64,000 nucleotides of DNA from Flavobacterium sp. WC2421 (GTDB lineage Bacteria; Bacteroidota; Bacteroidia; Flavobacteriales; Flavobacteriaceae). The position numbers were made by a program, and so were the translations under genes. Numbering within the stretch: the first letter of the stretch is position 1; the number at the start of each line of letters is the position of its first letter. Below the pieces are notes generated by a model that saw nothing but the letters and a program-made list of their open reading frames with translations, had not been told where the DNA came from and did not search any database. Shown piece after piece: positions 1-8,736 of this stretch. The DNA lies in contig NZ_CP162004.1 of the NCBI RefSeq assembly GCF_040822115.1, forward strand, positions 744,001-808,000, given 5' to 3'.

Positions 1-354
1 AAGGTACTCTTGATAATGTTTCTCAAATAATTCAGTTGCACCGCGGGAAGAGCCAATGTTAATTCCAAAAACATCATTTGAACCCCAACCTGCTTGTTTC
101 ATAGCAGACCGAGACGCTTCCATCGCATACAAAACCGATTTGTCTAAGGATTTGTATTTTGAATCTGACTCTTTCAATAATTCGATTTTTTGAACCGAAT
201 TAGTATCTAAGGGTGCTATAAATGTGGGTGCTTCATCCAAATGTTGTTTTACAAAACAGTGTGCTTCATTTAGATAATTCTCCCATATTTTTACGGGATC
301 ATTTCCTAATGGAGAAACAGATGAAAATGCGGTGATGGATATTATTTGAGACAA
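1..354 (-). CDS. Beta-ketoacyl-ACP synthase, N-terminal part (runs off the window)
   Basis: This is an open frame on the minus strand from a TTG codon at 354 to the window edge, giving 118 residues. The N-terminus (ISITAFSSVSPLG) and the later GINIGSSRGATELF are typical of the FabF/KAS-II thiolase fold. The catalytic Cys-His-His region lies outside the window. No ATG is available in frame, because a TAA sits at 367-369 and TTG is the only plausible start after it. It follows bioA on the same strand with a 128-bp gap. That placement suggests a dedicated condensing enzyme for the pimeloyl (biotin) precursor, which is an inference. A general fatty-acid synthase component is the alternative. Confidence 0.8.
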   Translation of the reverse strand, partial: MSQIISITAFSSVSPLGNDPVKIWENYLNEAHCFVKQHLDEAPTFIAPLDTNSVQKIELLKESDSKYKSLDKSVLYAMEASRSAMKQAGWGSNDVFGINIGSSRGATELFEKHYQEYL

Positions 355-370
355 AGTTGTATTGATTTAA

Positions 371-445
371 CCGCAAAGGTCGCAAAGTTTTTCGCAAAGC
401 ACACTAGCTTTGAAGCTGAAATAACAACATTGCGAATCTTTGTGA
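371..445. repeat. GCAAAG-rich intergenic repeat tract
   Basis: CGCAAAG occurs three times (372-378, 381-387, 393-399) and is followed by the related TGCGAATCTTTGTG at 431-444. The tract fills the spacer between bioA and the ketoacyl synthase. Similar CGCAAAG/CACAAAG tracts occur near 2500-2600 and 47921-47967, always outside genes. Confidence 0.5.
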
Positions 446-482
446 TTCCTTTTGATATTTAGGAAAATTATTTTCTAAAAAT

Positions 483-1754
483 TTAAACTATTTCTAGAGC
501 ATCTTCGACTACTTGATATATTTTTTGCAATTGGATATTGGAAATAATGTATGGTGGCAAAATGTAAACAATATTCCCTACGGGACGTAAAATCACTCCA
601 TTTTCAATAAAAAAATCATAGAGTTTGTTTCGCATACTTCCATAGTAACTTGCTACACCGTCTGTTTTTATCTCTAAAGCAAAAATAGTTCCTAAAACTC
701 GGGTAGTCTCCACTTTTGGATGCTGCTTGATTTTGTTTTGAAAAGCAAGATGACTTGCATTCACTCGAACTAAATTAGCCTGCATTTCGGAAGTAGTTAA
801 CAATTCTAAACTAGCCAACGCTGCTGCACAACCTGTAGGGTTTGCGGTAAATGTATGTCCGTGAAATAATGCCTTATTAATATCTTCGTCATAAAAAGCG
901 TCAAAAATAGCTGAAGTAAAAGTGGTAATCGCCATAGGAATTGTACCTCCTGTCAAGGCTTTTGACAAGCACATCATATCTGGATTTTCCTTAAGATAAT
1001 CCATAGCAAAGTTTTTTCCTGTTTTTCCAAAACCAGTCATCACTTCATCGGCAATAGTCAATACATTATTTTCTTGGCAAATTTTGATTAATTGATCTAA
1101 TGTTTCTGGTTCGTACATTACCATTCCTGCTGCTCCTTGAACTAAGGGTTCAAAAATAAAGCCAGCACAATTATTATTATTTATTTGAGTTTTTAACGCC
1201 TCATAACTTTCTTGCTCTTTCCCTTTTACTGGTACCGGAATCCGAACTACATCAATGAACATCCCTTCAAAGGCCTGAGTATAAAACGAAATTCCGCTTG
1301 CTGCCATGGCTGCAAAAGTATCGCCGTGAAAAGCATTTTCGAAAGCAATAATGGTAGTTCGCTTTTCTCCTTTGTTGAAAAAAAACTGCAGTGCCACTTT
1401 TATAGCTACTTCAACTGCAGTAGAACCATTATCCGAGAAAAATATTTTTTGCTGATTATCTGGTAAAATTTCGATTAACCTTTCCCCAAGAACAATTGCG
1501 GGCTCATGCGTAAAACCACCAAATAGGACATGCTCTAATGTTGTGAGTTGTTTGTAAATAGCATCAGCAATGAATTTATTACTGTGCCCATAAGGATTTA
1601 CCCACCAAGAAGCGATGGCATCTATATATTCTTTGTCATTTTCGTCCCAAAGCAAAGCACCTTCTCCTTTTTTTATAGCGATAGGAAGTGCAGCCGTTTT
1701 ATGTTGTGTGTAAGGATGCCAAAGATATTGGCGGTCTCTTTCTGTTAAGTTCAT
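483..1754 (-). CDS. bioA: Adenosylmethionine-8-amino-7-oxononanoate aminotransferase
   Basis: BioA transfers an amino group from S-adenosylmethionine to 8-amino-7-oxononanoate (KAPA), giving 7,8-diaminopelargonic acid in biotin synthesis; it is a cytosolic PLP enzyme. The 423-residue protein shows the class-III aminotransferase pattern: WHPYTQHK near the N-terminus, WWVNPYGHSN, the PLP-phosphate contact ADEVMTGFGKTG, and the Schiff-base lysine in CLSKALTGG (about Lys265). The frame stays open up to an ATG at 1799, but family proteins begin at MNLTERDR. In addition, a TATCTTTG -7 element at 1759-1766 lies inside the longer version, so the start is set at 1754. It lies downstream of bioD on the same strand. 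Confidence 0.95.
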   Translation of the reverse strand: MNLTERDRQYLWHPYTQHKTAALPIAIKKGEGALLWDENDKEYIDAIASWWVNPYGHSNKFIADAIYKQLTTLEHVLFGGFTHEPAIVLGERLIEILPDNQQKIFFSDNGSTAVEVAIKVALQFFFNKGEKRTTIIAFENAFHGDTFAAMAASGISFYTQAFEGMFIDVVRIPVPVKGKEQESYEALKTQINNNNCAGFIFEPLVQGAAGMVMYEPETLDQLIKICQENNVLTIADEVMTGFGKTGKNFAMDYLKENPDMMCLSKALTGGTIPMAITTFTSAIFDAFYDEDINKALFHGHTFTANPTGCAAALASLELLTTSEMQANLVRVNASHLAFQNKIKQHPKVETTRVLGTIFALEIKTDGVASYYGSMRNKLYDFFIENGVILRPVGNIVYILPPYIISNIQLQKIYQVVEDALEIV

Positions 1755-1758
1755 TTTG

Positions 1759-1766
1759 CAAAGATA
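1759..1766 (-). promoter_or_regulatory. -7 element of bioA, 4 bp before the ATG
   Basis: The minus strand reads TATCTTTG, an exact TAnnTTTG match, then CAAA and the bioA ATG. A TTG lies 21 bases upstream (1788-1790). Transcription would begin at or next to the start codon, so a leaderless bioA message is predicted. Confidence 0.55.
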
Positions 1767-1836
1767 AAAGAAGTGAGAGACAAGAAGCAAGAAAACCATT
1801 GAAATCAGGTTTGTTTATGCCAACTTGCCCTTGCAC

Positions 1837-2454
1837 TTATAATTTTAGTAAATTTTCTCTAAATTGATCAGCATATTCTCGGATTACATTTTGATCAAAA
1901 TAAGGTTCTTGCTCAATTCTTCCAATACATTTCTCTCCTGTCTTATGGAGAATAATAGATTCTGTTGCTTTGTTTTCTTCGCCACTAAAGATAATTCCAG
2001 CAATAGCAATTTTACGATTTTTCAGAGCTTCGATTGTCAATAACGTATGATTAATACTTCCTAAATAATGTCTAGACACTACAATTACTTTGTAATCAGG
2101 TTGAATTAAATCAATGATACAGTCATCATTATTTATGGGGACAAAAAGCCCTCCAGCTCCTTCAATAACCAAGTGATTTGAAGTTTCAGGTGCTGTAATT
2201 TTAGTTAAGTCAATGGTAATTCCATCAATTTCAGCCGCAAGATGCGGACTTGCTGGCGTATTTAATTGATAACTATTGGGATGAATTACCGTTTTACAAT
2301 TTCTAATAAAAGACTGTATTTTATGACTGTCTGAATTTTCTAGATCACCCGCTTGGATGGGTTTCCAATAATCCGCTTCTAGCGCTTCGGTTATGATGGA
2401 TGATGCAATTGTTTTTCCTACATCGGTTCCAATTCCTGTAATAAATAGTTTCAT
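1837..2454 (-). CDS. bioD: ATP-dependent dethiobiotin synthetase
   Basis: BioD closes the ureido ring of dethiobiotin from diaminopelargonate, CO2 and ATP, using the product of BioA. The 205-residue protein starts MKLFITGIGTDVGKT, the family's modified P-loop. It continues with YWKPIQAGD (substrate-binding lysine) and EGAGGLFVPIN, both diagnostic of dethiobiotin synthetase. It lies between bioF (upstream) and bioA (83 bp downstream), all on the minus strand. An imperfect -7-like TATCTTTA sits at 2503-2510. bioB is not in this window. Confidence 0.95.
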   Translation of the reverse strand: MKLFITGIGTDVGKTIASSIITEALEADYWKPIQAGDLENSDSHKIQSFIRNCKTVIHPNSYQLNTPASPHLAAEIDGITIDLTKITAPETSNHLVIEGAGGLFVPINNDDCIIDLIQPDYKVIVVSRHYLGSINHTLLTIEALKNRKIAIAGIIFSGEENKATESIILHKTGEKCIGRIEQEPYFDQNVIREYADQFRENLLKL

Positions 2455-2500
2455 ATAAATTAGGCCACTGATAATAATGATTAAACGAATTTTTTGGTTT

Positions 2501-2600
2501 CATAAAGATACACGGAGAAAAAAGAAGGTACACAAAGAATTAGTGTGTTAATTTTTTTCCAATTATCCTCCGTTTTTAATTTTAAAACTTTGTGTAAAAC
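2501..2600. repeat. Intergenic inverted repeat between bioF and bioD
   Basis: TACACAAAG (2529-2537) is matched by CTTTGTGTA (2588-2596), and an outer CGGAG (2513-2517) by CTCCG (2568-2572). The sequence resembles the CACAAAG/GCAAAG tracts seen elsewhere in the window. It has no coding potential and lacks the compact stem and T-run of a terminator. Confidence 0.4.
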
Positions 2601-2604
2601 TGAG

Positions 2605-3744
2605 CTAAAACACAAAGGTACCCAACAAACTTAATACTTCTGATATTTCTTCTTTAGAATTAAAATTATGCAAACAAAAACGGAGTCGCTCCTGCCCTTC
2701 TGGAACTGTAGGTGACAAAATTGCTTTTATATCAAAACCCTTTTCTTGAAATTGTTTAGCAATTGACTTTACTTTTTCATTTCCTGGAATAATAGCTGAT
2801 TGTATAGCTGATTTAGAATGTACAAAAAGAGGTTTTAAGCCTAATAAAATCTTTTGTTGATTAAATTGAATTATATTTTCACGGAGATTATTGATGTTTT
2901 CTTGATTATTTTCCAAAAATTGATAGGCCATTAAAATAGTAGCGACGGAGTGAGGAGAAAGTCCTGTCGTGTAAATAAAACTTCTAGCAAAATTGACCAA
3001 ATAGTCTTTTAATTCTGGAGATCCTAAAACTGCAGCTCCATGACAACCCAATCCTTTTCCAAAGGTCATAATTCGGGCAAAAACGGCATCTTGTAAATGA
3101 AGCATTTGAACTAATCCTTCCCCTTTTTCACCAAAAACTCCTAAAGCATGCGCCTCATCAACAATCAAAAGACAATCGTACTTATTTGAAATTTGTACTA
3201 ATTCTTCCAGATTTGGCGCATCTCCATCCATAGAAAAAACACTCTCGGTAACAATATAAATGGTAGTATTTGGATTTCGAAGAATTAATCTTTCTAAATC
3301 TTCAAAATCATTATGATCAAATTTATACGCTTTAGCATGAGATAATTGTATACCATCCCGAATGGAGGCATGGCATAATTCATCATAAAGTATTAAATCT
3401 CCCTTTTGCGGAAGCGAACTAAAAAAGCCCACATTGGCATCATAGCCCGAATTAAAGATTAAAGCCGATTCGGATTTATGGAATTGAGCAATATAATCCT
3501 CGGCTTGTTGATATACTTTATGATTTCCTGATAACAATCTAGAACCAGTTGCTCCATTATGAATTTCATTGTTATCAATTAAAAATTGATGGGTTTTATG
3601 GAAAATAGTATCTGATTGAGATAATCCAAGATAATCATTGGATGCAAAATCTATTAATCCTTTGCTAATTGGCAATTGCCTCAATGCATTATTTTGCAAA
3701 CGGCTTTCCAGTTTATCAGATAATTTTTTTGGAAGTTGAATCAT
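2605..3744 (-). CDS. bioF: 8-amino-7-oxononanoate synthase
   Basis: BioF condenses pimeloyl thioester with L-alanine to form KAPA, the first committed biotin step; it is a PLP-dependent alpha-oxoamine synthase. From the ATG at 3744 the protein has 379 residues, the usual length. Visible motifs are FASNDYLGLS, GATGSRLLSGN, DEAHALGVFG and the PLP lysine in MTFGKGLGCHG (about Lys230). The frame extends upstream to 3813, but those residues match nothing in the family. A TATTTTTG -7 element at 3751-3758 lies within the extension, so the shorter start is preferred. It is first in the bioF-bioD-bioA order. Confidence 0.93.
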   Translation of the reverse strand: MIQLPKKLSDKLESRLQNNALRQLPISKGLIDFASNDYLGLSQSDTIFHKTHQFLIDNNEIHNGATGSRLLSGNHKVYQQAEDYIAQFHKSESALIFNSGYDANVGFFSSLPQKGDLILYDELCHASIRDGIQLSHAKAYKFDHNDFEDLERLILRNPNTTIYIVTESVFSMDGDAPNLEELVQISNKYDCLLIVDEAHALGVFGEKGEGLVQMLHLQDAVFARIMTFGKGLGCHGAAVLGSPELKDYLVNFARSFIYTTGLSPHSVATILMAYQFLENNQENINNLRENIIQFNQQKILLGLKPLFVHSKSAIQSAIIPGNEKVKSIAKQFQEKGFDIKAILSPTVPEGQERLRFCLHNFNSKEEISEVLSLLGTFVF

Positions 3745-3750
3745 AAGCAA

Positions 3751-3758
3751 CAAAAATA
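3751..3758 (-). promoter_or_regulatory. -7 element of bioF, 6 bp before the ATG
   Basis: The minus strand reads TATTTTTG (exact TAnnTTTG), six bases before the bioF ATG at 3744. No good -33 TTG is seen at the usual spacing. Like bioA, this implies a leaderless or nearly leaderless transcript. Confidence 0.45.
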
Positions 3759-3927
3759 AACAACTTTTTAGGATTATAAATTGCGAGTTTAATTTATAAC
3801 CAATTTCTTTCATGAATTAACAAACATAAAGTCGTTTTAACTGTTATTTAGCATTAAAATTACATTATGTGAAATAAAAATAAAAAAAATATTCAAATGT
3901 AAAATAGTTTTTATATTTTCGAAGCCT

Positions 3928-4467
3928 ATGAAACGAATTGCATCCTTATTCTTATTAGTATCATTGTTTTACAATGTACTGGGATACTATTTAATGTTTG
4001 CTTATCAAGACGAGCAAGCATGGGTTTCTGCTATAGAAAAAACGCCCGATTCGGAGTTTCAAGTTATAGAACTAAACGCAACTTTATATTCATTTATTGA
4101 AGACACTGATTTTGAATATGTAAATGAGAATGTTGTAATTGAGAATAAAAGTTACCATATTTTCAAAAAAAGGATTCAAAATAACATCCTTAGTTTGTAC
4201 TATTTAAGAAATTCCTATGGAGATGTCATTGGAAAAGATTTAAAAGACATAGTCAACAATCAATTATTTGATAGTAGTCCTTCTAAAAACTCTCCAATAA
4301 AAAAATTATTAAAGACGTTTCTTCAAGATTATATCCCTAACACAACTGTATGTGTTCATTTTTCTCCAAACTCAGATCAAGACACAAAGAAACTTTCTAA
4401 GTATCTTAATCTAGATTTAAACTCGGGCTACTTATCCACACTGTATACGCCCCCAAAATTCATTTAA
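3928..4467 (+). CDS. Hypothetical membrane-anchored protein
   Basis: I do not recognise this 179-residue protein. It begins with two basic residues and a hydrophobic stretch (about residues 4-26, ending GYYLMFAYQDE), which could be an uncleaved anchor or a signal peptide. The rest is polar and looks extracytoplasmic. There is one cysteine near residue 140 (TTVCVHFSPN). A TATATTTTC -7-like sequence ends shortly before the ATG. It is divergent from bioF and 286 bp upstream of the outer-membrane barrel genes, so it could belong with either or stand alone. Confidence 0.65.
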   Translation: MKRIASLFLLVSLFYNVLGYYLMFAYQDEQAWVSAIEKTPDSEFQVIELNATLYSFIEDTDFEYVNENVVIENKSYHIFKKRIQNNILSLYYLRNSYGDVIGKDLKDIVNNQLFDSSPSKNSPIKKLLKTFLQDYIPNTTVCVHFSPNSDQDTKKLSKYLNLDLNSGYLSTLYTPPKFI

Positions 4468-4753
4468 TTTTTTATTCCTTTCAGTAGAATCATTTTATAA
4501 TTTGACACATTAGTGTAAAAATAGCAACGCGATTTATTTAAATCGGTGTTACAAACCGCTATTATGCTTTTCAAATTTTAAAACGAAACCACTATTCCTT
4601 TACACTAGTAGGTCTTTTTGCTAATTACAAAAGCAAGACAACTTACTTGTTAATAGTTGTTAAATTAGGATATTTTTCTTACTAAAAAATCATTTCACTC
4701 TTTTATTTTGACTCTAACAGTCAGAAAAACAAACCAGTACTTAAATTTATAAA
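4468..4753. other. Intergenic region upstream of the barrel locus, with inverted repeats
   Basis: This 286-bp spacer has no gene. It holds a compact hairpin (CGATTTA at 4530-4536, TT, TAAATCG at 4539-4545) and a 9-bp inverted repeat, TAGTGTAAA (4511-4519) with TTTACACTA (4599-4607). A TATTTTG sequence near 4705-4711 is one base short of the -7 consensus. The repeats could be operator half-sites or mRNA structure, and no T-run marks a terminator. Confidence 0.35.
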
Positions 4754-5956
4754 ATGAAAAAACCAAACCAATATTATATCTATACCATATTATTAATTTC
4801 TATATTATTAATACAAAACCAGAACATTGTTGCACAAGGATGTGTAGCTGTCCGTCAAATGGGAGGTCAAAACATGAACACTTCCAATTCCTATAATTTA
4901 AACAAAGGAGATTTTCAAGTTGGAGCAAACTATCGTTATTTTCATTCTTGGAGACACTTTGTAGGAACAGAAGAACAACCACAACGTCAAACTTCAGGTG
5001 GCGGTTTTGATGAAAATGGAAAAGAGCGTGGCAATGCAGTTAATATCTATTCTCATGCAGTAGACTTAAATGTTTCTTATGGGCTAACAGAACGCATTCA
5101 GTTGAACGCTACATTACCTTATGTAAACAACGAACGTTCTCAAGTATTAAAACAAACCAAACCAGTAAAAAACACCTATAGATACAGCGTTTACGCTGAT
5201 GGAATTGCTGATGCACGTTTAAGCGTCAACTATTGGATATTTGACCCTAAAACCGCTAAAAAAGGAAACCTTATGGTAGGGTTGGGTGTGAAATTAAATA
5301 CAGGTAGCCATGACCGAAGAGATGATGCACCACAAACAGATGGAACTATTAAAAGCGTTGTAATGGATCAAGCAATTCAACCCGGAGACGGAGGTGTTGG
5401 TTATTCAGTAGAACTACAAGCATTTCGACAATTAACAGGACGTCTTTACGGTTTTGCAAATGGATACTACTTGTTTAATCCTAGAGAATCAAACGGTACA
5501 TTTAAATCAGCCCCAAAATTAGGTTTAGAAGGATATGAAATTTACGCTAGCCCGGACCAATATTTTGGTCGTGCAGGTGTTATGGCTGCTATAGACAAAA
5601 AAGAAAACTTCACTGTTTCATTAGCAGGAAGATTTGAAGGTATTCCAGCATATGACGCTTTTGGAGGTCAAGTTGCTTATCGCCGTCCTGGTTATGTTAT
5701 TGCGGTAGAATATGGCTTTTCCTATCGATTAGGCAAACATGGATTTAGCTTATTCATTCCTTACAACGTAGTTAAAAACCGAATTCAAAGTGCAGCTGAT
5801 ATTGCTAGCCAGAACTTACAAAATTCTACAATTACAGATCCAAGTAAATATGTGCATGTACAAGGTGATGCCGCTTTTGCTGATTATTCAATCAACATAG
5901 GTTATAATTACCGTTTCAGCTTAAACAATAAGATCAAGGTAACTATGAAACATTAG
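4754..5956 (+). CDS. Outer-membrane beta-barrel protein, transporter/MetA-pathway-like (paralogue 1)
   Basis: The 400-residue protein has a type-I signal peptide (hydrophobic residues about 8-26, then VAQGCVAV). The rest is alternating amphipathic strands rich in aromatic residues and glycine. Motifs such as FDPKTAKKGNLMVGLGVKLN, PGDGGVGYSVEL and DAAFADYSINIGYNYRF recall the uncharacterised barrel group often annotated as phenol-degradation MetA-like or transporter. The protein directly downstream repeats the same architecture and motifs, so the two are tandem paralogues, and the two genes are 84 bp apart. Substrate is unknown. A pore or outer-membrane transporter for the locus is inferred. 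Confidence 0.75.
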   Translation: MKKPNQYYIYTILLISILLIQNQNIVAQGCVAVRQMGGQNMNTSNSYNLNKGDFQVGANYRYFHSWRHFVGTEEQPQRQTSGGGFDENGKERGNAVNIYSHAVDLNVSYGLTERIQLNATLPYVNNERSQVLKQTKPVKNTYRYSVYADGIADARLSVNYWIFDPKTAKKGNLMVGLGVKLNTGSHDRRDDAPQTDGTIKSVVMDQAIQPGDGGVGYSVELQAFRQLTGRLYGFANGYYLFNPRESNGTFKSAPKLGLEGYEIYASPDQYFGRAGVMAAIDKKENFTVSLAGRFEGIPAYDAFGGQVAYRRPGYVIAVEYGFSYRLGKHGFSLFIPYNVVKNRIQSAADIASQNLQNSTITDPSKYVHVQGDAAFADYSINIGYNYRFSLNNKIKVTMKH

Positions 5957-6040
5957 TTTGTTAAAGAAAAAAACAACCTTTAGTCAGTGGTATTTTTTAC
6001 CAAAAAAACAATGAAAAAACAACCAATTAAAACATAAACG

Positions 6041-7168
6041 ATGAAAAAATCATCTTCATTATACAGTGTCTTTATTATTATTTTATTTATTACTAATTTA
6101 TTTATTACTCAAAAAACCAATGCTCAAGGTTGCGTTGCCATTAAAGGAAACGCTACAAGTTGCATGATGGTTCATCCTGACAGTACTAATGTTGCTCAAT
6201 GGCAATTTACAACTAGTGGCCGTTATTTTAAGTCTTTTAGACATTTCTCAGGAACGACTGAAAACAAAGACCGATTAATTCAAGGAACGGAAGTCATCAA
6301 TTATTCCTCCATCGTTAATCTTTCATTGACTCGAATAATCGACAATCGCTGGTCAGCAATGGTAGATATTCCAATTTTAAATAATGTACGTTCATCCTTG
6401 TACGAACATGGTCTTGTGGATGGCGTTTATGTTAAAAAAGAAAGAAATACGACAAGTTCATTTGGATTAGGTGATATTCGATTTGCAGTTTACAGATGGC
6501 TATTAGACCCTCTTAAAAATAAAAAAATAAATATCCAACTAGGACTAGGACTTAAACTAGCAACTGGAGATTATAATTATAAAGACTATTGGCATAATGT
6601 AGGTCCTAATGGCACCAATGAGTTGCGTCCTGTTGACCAATCAATTCAACTAGGAGATGGAGGTACTGGAATTACATTAGAATTAAATACTTTCTATAAT
6701 TTCACAGACAATTTTGGCATGTATGGTAACTTCTATTACTTGAGCAATCCTAGAGAACAAAACGGAACAAGAACCTATAGAGAAACTTTATCTCCAAGAT
6801 TAGCAAATGAAGCTATCTCAAGTGTACCTGATCAATACATGGCGAGAGCGGGCTTTAACTATTTATTTAACCACATCCATGGATTAACATTAGCAGCTGG
6901 TGCAAGAGTAGAAGGAATCCCAGTGTATGATATTATAGGTGGCAGCGGTGATTTTCGCCGACCAGGATATATTTGGTCAGTAGAGCCATCGGTAAACTAC
7001 GAGTATAAAAAAGTGATTTTATTTGCATCGGTTCCATTTGCAGTAGCTAGAAACCGTACACAAAGTGTAACAGATAAAGAAAATTCAGCTACAACTGGCA
7101 CTCATGTTCAAGGAGATGCAGCATTTGCTGATTATACAATCAATATAGGACTATCAACGAGATTTTAA
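6041..7168 (+). CDS. Outer-membrane beta-barrel protein, transporter/MetA-pathway-like (paralogue 2)
   Basis: The 375-residue protein has a signal peptide followed by AQGCVAIKG, matching the AQGCVAV of its upstream neighbour. Shared landmarks include YFKSFRHFSGT, RWLLDPLKNKKINIQLGLG, QLGDGGTGITLEL, VEGIPVYDIIGG, FRRPGYIWSVEP and HVQGDAAFADYTINIG. Tandem duplication followed by divergence is the simplest explanation. The barrel presumably sits in the outer membrane. A strong hairpin with a T-run follows at 7178-7232, so the barrel pair probably ends its own transcript. Confidence 0.75.
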   Translation: MKKSSSLYSVFIIILFITNLFITQKTNAQGCVAIKGNATSCMMVHPDSTNVAQWQFTTSGRYFKSFRHFSGTTENKDRLIQGTEVINYSSIVNLSLTRIIDNRWSAMVDIPILNNVRSSLYEHGLVDGVYVKKERNTTSSFGLGDIRFAVYRWLLDPLKNKKINIQLGLGLKLATGDYNYKDYWHNVGPNGTNELRPVDQSIQLGDGGTGITLELNTFYNFTDNFGMYGNFYYLSNPREQNGTRTYRETLSPRLANEAISSVPDQYMARAGFNYLFNHIHGLTLAAGARVEGIPVYDIIGGSGDFRRPGYIWSVEPSVNYEYKKVILFASVPFAVARNRTQSVTDKENSATTGTHVQGDAAFADYTINIGLSTRF

Positions 7169-7177
7169 CGAAAAGCG

Positions 7178-7232
7178 ACGGACTATTAATTTGTCTACTA
7201 TACTATTTTAGTAAAATTAATAGTCCGTTTTT
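7178..7232 (+). terminator. Rho-independent terminator after the barrel pair
   Basis: A 15-bp perfect stem (7178-7192 with 7214-7228; arm sequence ACGGACTATTAATTT) has a 21-base loop and is followed by a T-run. It separates the two-barrel unit from the DoxX-permease unit. Confidence 0.75.
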
Positions 7233-7332
7233 AATTTTTTTTCAATTAATACAATTGCCCAATTACCACTTCATTTATTATTACTAAAATGAAGACAAAA
7301 CCGAAACTTTACAATTTCAAAAAAAAAATACT

Positions 7333-7779
7333 ATGGAAGCTACTTTCAACTCTTTATATTTTTCATTTAGCACAAAAATGGAAAAACACAGCATTACCTT
7401 AATGCGCATTGCTCTTGCTATTGTTTACATTTGGTTTGGTGCTTTGAAAATTTTCGGAATGAGCCCCGCAGGAGAACTAGTAGAAGAAACTGTATATTGG
7501 TTTAGACCCGAAATATTTGTCCCCATTTTAGGAATTTGCGAAGTACTGATTGGCCTTGGTTTACTTGTGAAACGCTTCATCCCTTATACCATTATATTAC
7601 TATTACTACACATGTGTGCTACGTTATTTCCAGTTTTTATATTACAAAAAGTTTGTTTTGATGCTTTTCCATACTGCCCTACTTTAGTGGGTCAATACAT
7701 CATCAAAAATGTAGTCTTAATTGCAGGAGCACTAGTAATTGCAGGAAATTCGAACAAAACAATATTAAACAAGAAATAA
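7333..7779 (+). CDS. DoxX/MauE-like small integral membrane protein
   Basis: The 148-residue protein has four hydrophobic segments. The first carries LMRIALAIVYIWFGALKIFG, the usual opening of the DoxX-like family; later come ILGICEVLIGLGLL and VVLIAGALVIAG. Cysteines occur at CEVL, MCATLF, KVCFDAFPYC. Family members are inner-membrane proteins, some tied to quinone or thiol redox, but no function is demonstrated for this subgroup. An internal ATG at 7378 (MEKHSITLMR) is an alternative start. It opens a second plus-strand unit with the following barrel 33 bp downstream. Confidence 0.7.
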   Translation: MEATFNSLYFSFSTKMEKHSITLMRIALAIVYIWFGALKIFGMSPAGELVEETVYWFRPEIFVPILGICEVLIGLGLLVKRFIPYTIILLLLHMCATLFPVFILQKVCFDAFPYCPTLVGQYIIKNVVLIAGALVIAGNSNKTILNKK

Positions 7780-7812
7780 AAATAGAGTAATCACCAATTC
7801 TTACACTAAACA

Positions 7813-8736
7813 ATGAAAAAAACCATATTATGCTGTTTCCTCTTAACGGCATTTTTAACGAACGCCCAAACAGATACCGATGCGATTATGATGGGGAAAC
7901 AAAATTTTTGTGTTGGATCAATTTACCAATACAGTAGTTGGAAACAATATTGGGAAGGAAGTATTAAAAGAGACAACCTAAACATGGGAACCGTTTCAAC
8001 AAAATCAATTTCAATGATGGGAAACTATGGTATTTCTGATAATTTAAACGTATTATTTAGTTTGCCATATGTACAAACAAATGCTTCTGCCGGAACCATG
8101 AGTGGGCAAAAGGGAATTCAAGATTTATCCCTAACCTTAAAGTATATGCCTATAGAAAAAAATATAGGTAATGGTATTTTTTCCTTATATGTAATTGGTG
8201 GATTTTCGACACCCGTTTCTAACTATACTCCAGATTATTTGCCGTTAAGTATTGGTTTACATACTAAAACAGGGCAAATTAGACTAATGGGAGATTATCA
8301 GATAGGGAAATTATTCACAACCATTTCAGGGACGTATATTAAAAGAGGGAATGCTACACTTGATCGAAATACTTATTTAACGGATGAAATTCATTATACA
8401 AATAAAGTCGATATGCCAGATGCCATAGCAGTCAATTTTAGATTTGGTTATCGTTCTAGCAGATTAATTGCTGAAGCCGTGCTTGATAATTGGGTGACAC
8501 AATCTGGAGGATTTGATATTACAAAAAACAATATGCCATTTATAAGTAATACTATGAACACTTTAAAATACGGATTTAATTCTAAATATACTTTTAAAAA
8601 CCTCCCTGAATTGTCAATCGTTAGCGGATGCAACTTTGTAATTAGCGGAAGAAATGTGGGGCAATCAAACACTGTCTATGGTGGTTTGTTTTATATTTTA
8701 AATTTAAAAAAAACACAGAAAGAAGATGAAAAATAG
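7813..8736 (+). CDS. Outer-membrane beta-barrel protein (third barrel of the locus)
   Basis: This 307-residue protein has a signal peptide (MKKTILCCFLLTAFLTNAQ) and a barrel-like remainder with alternating aromatic and polar strands: GSIYQYSSWKQYWEG, YGISDNLNVLFSLPYVQ, FRFGYRSSRLIAEAVLDN. It is shorter than the two barrels upstream and lacks their GCVA start, so it is a more distant relative or a different barrel family. Its end overlaps the next gene by 11 bp, indicating co-transcription and probably translational coupling with the haloperoxidase-like lipoprotein. Confidence 0.7.
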   Translation: MKKTILCCFLLTAFLTNAQTDTDAIMMGKQNFCVGSIYQYSSWKQYWEGSIKRDNLNMGTVSTKSISMMGNYGISDNLNVLFSLPYVQTNASAGTMSGQKGIQDLSLTLKYMPIEKNIGNGIFSLYVIGGFSTPVSNYTPDYLPLSIGLHTKTGQIRLMGDYQIGKLFTTISGTYIKRGNATLDRNTYLTDEIHYTNKVDMPDAIAVNFRFGYRSSRLIAEAVLDNWVTQSGGFDITKNNMPFISNTMNTLKYGFNSKYTFKNLPELSIVSGCNFVISGRNVGQSNTVYGGLFYILNLKKTQKEDEK

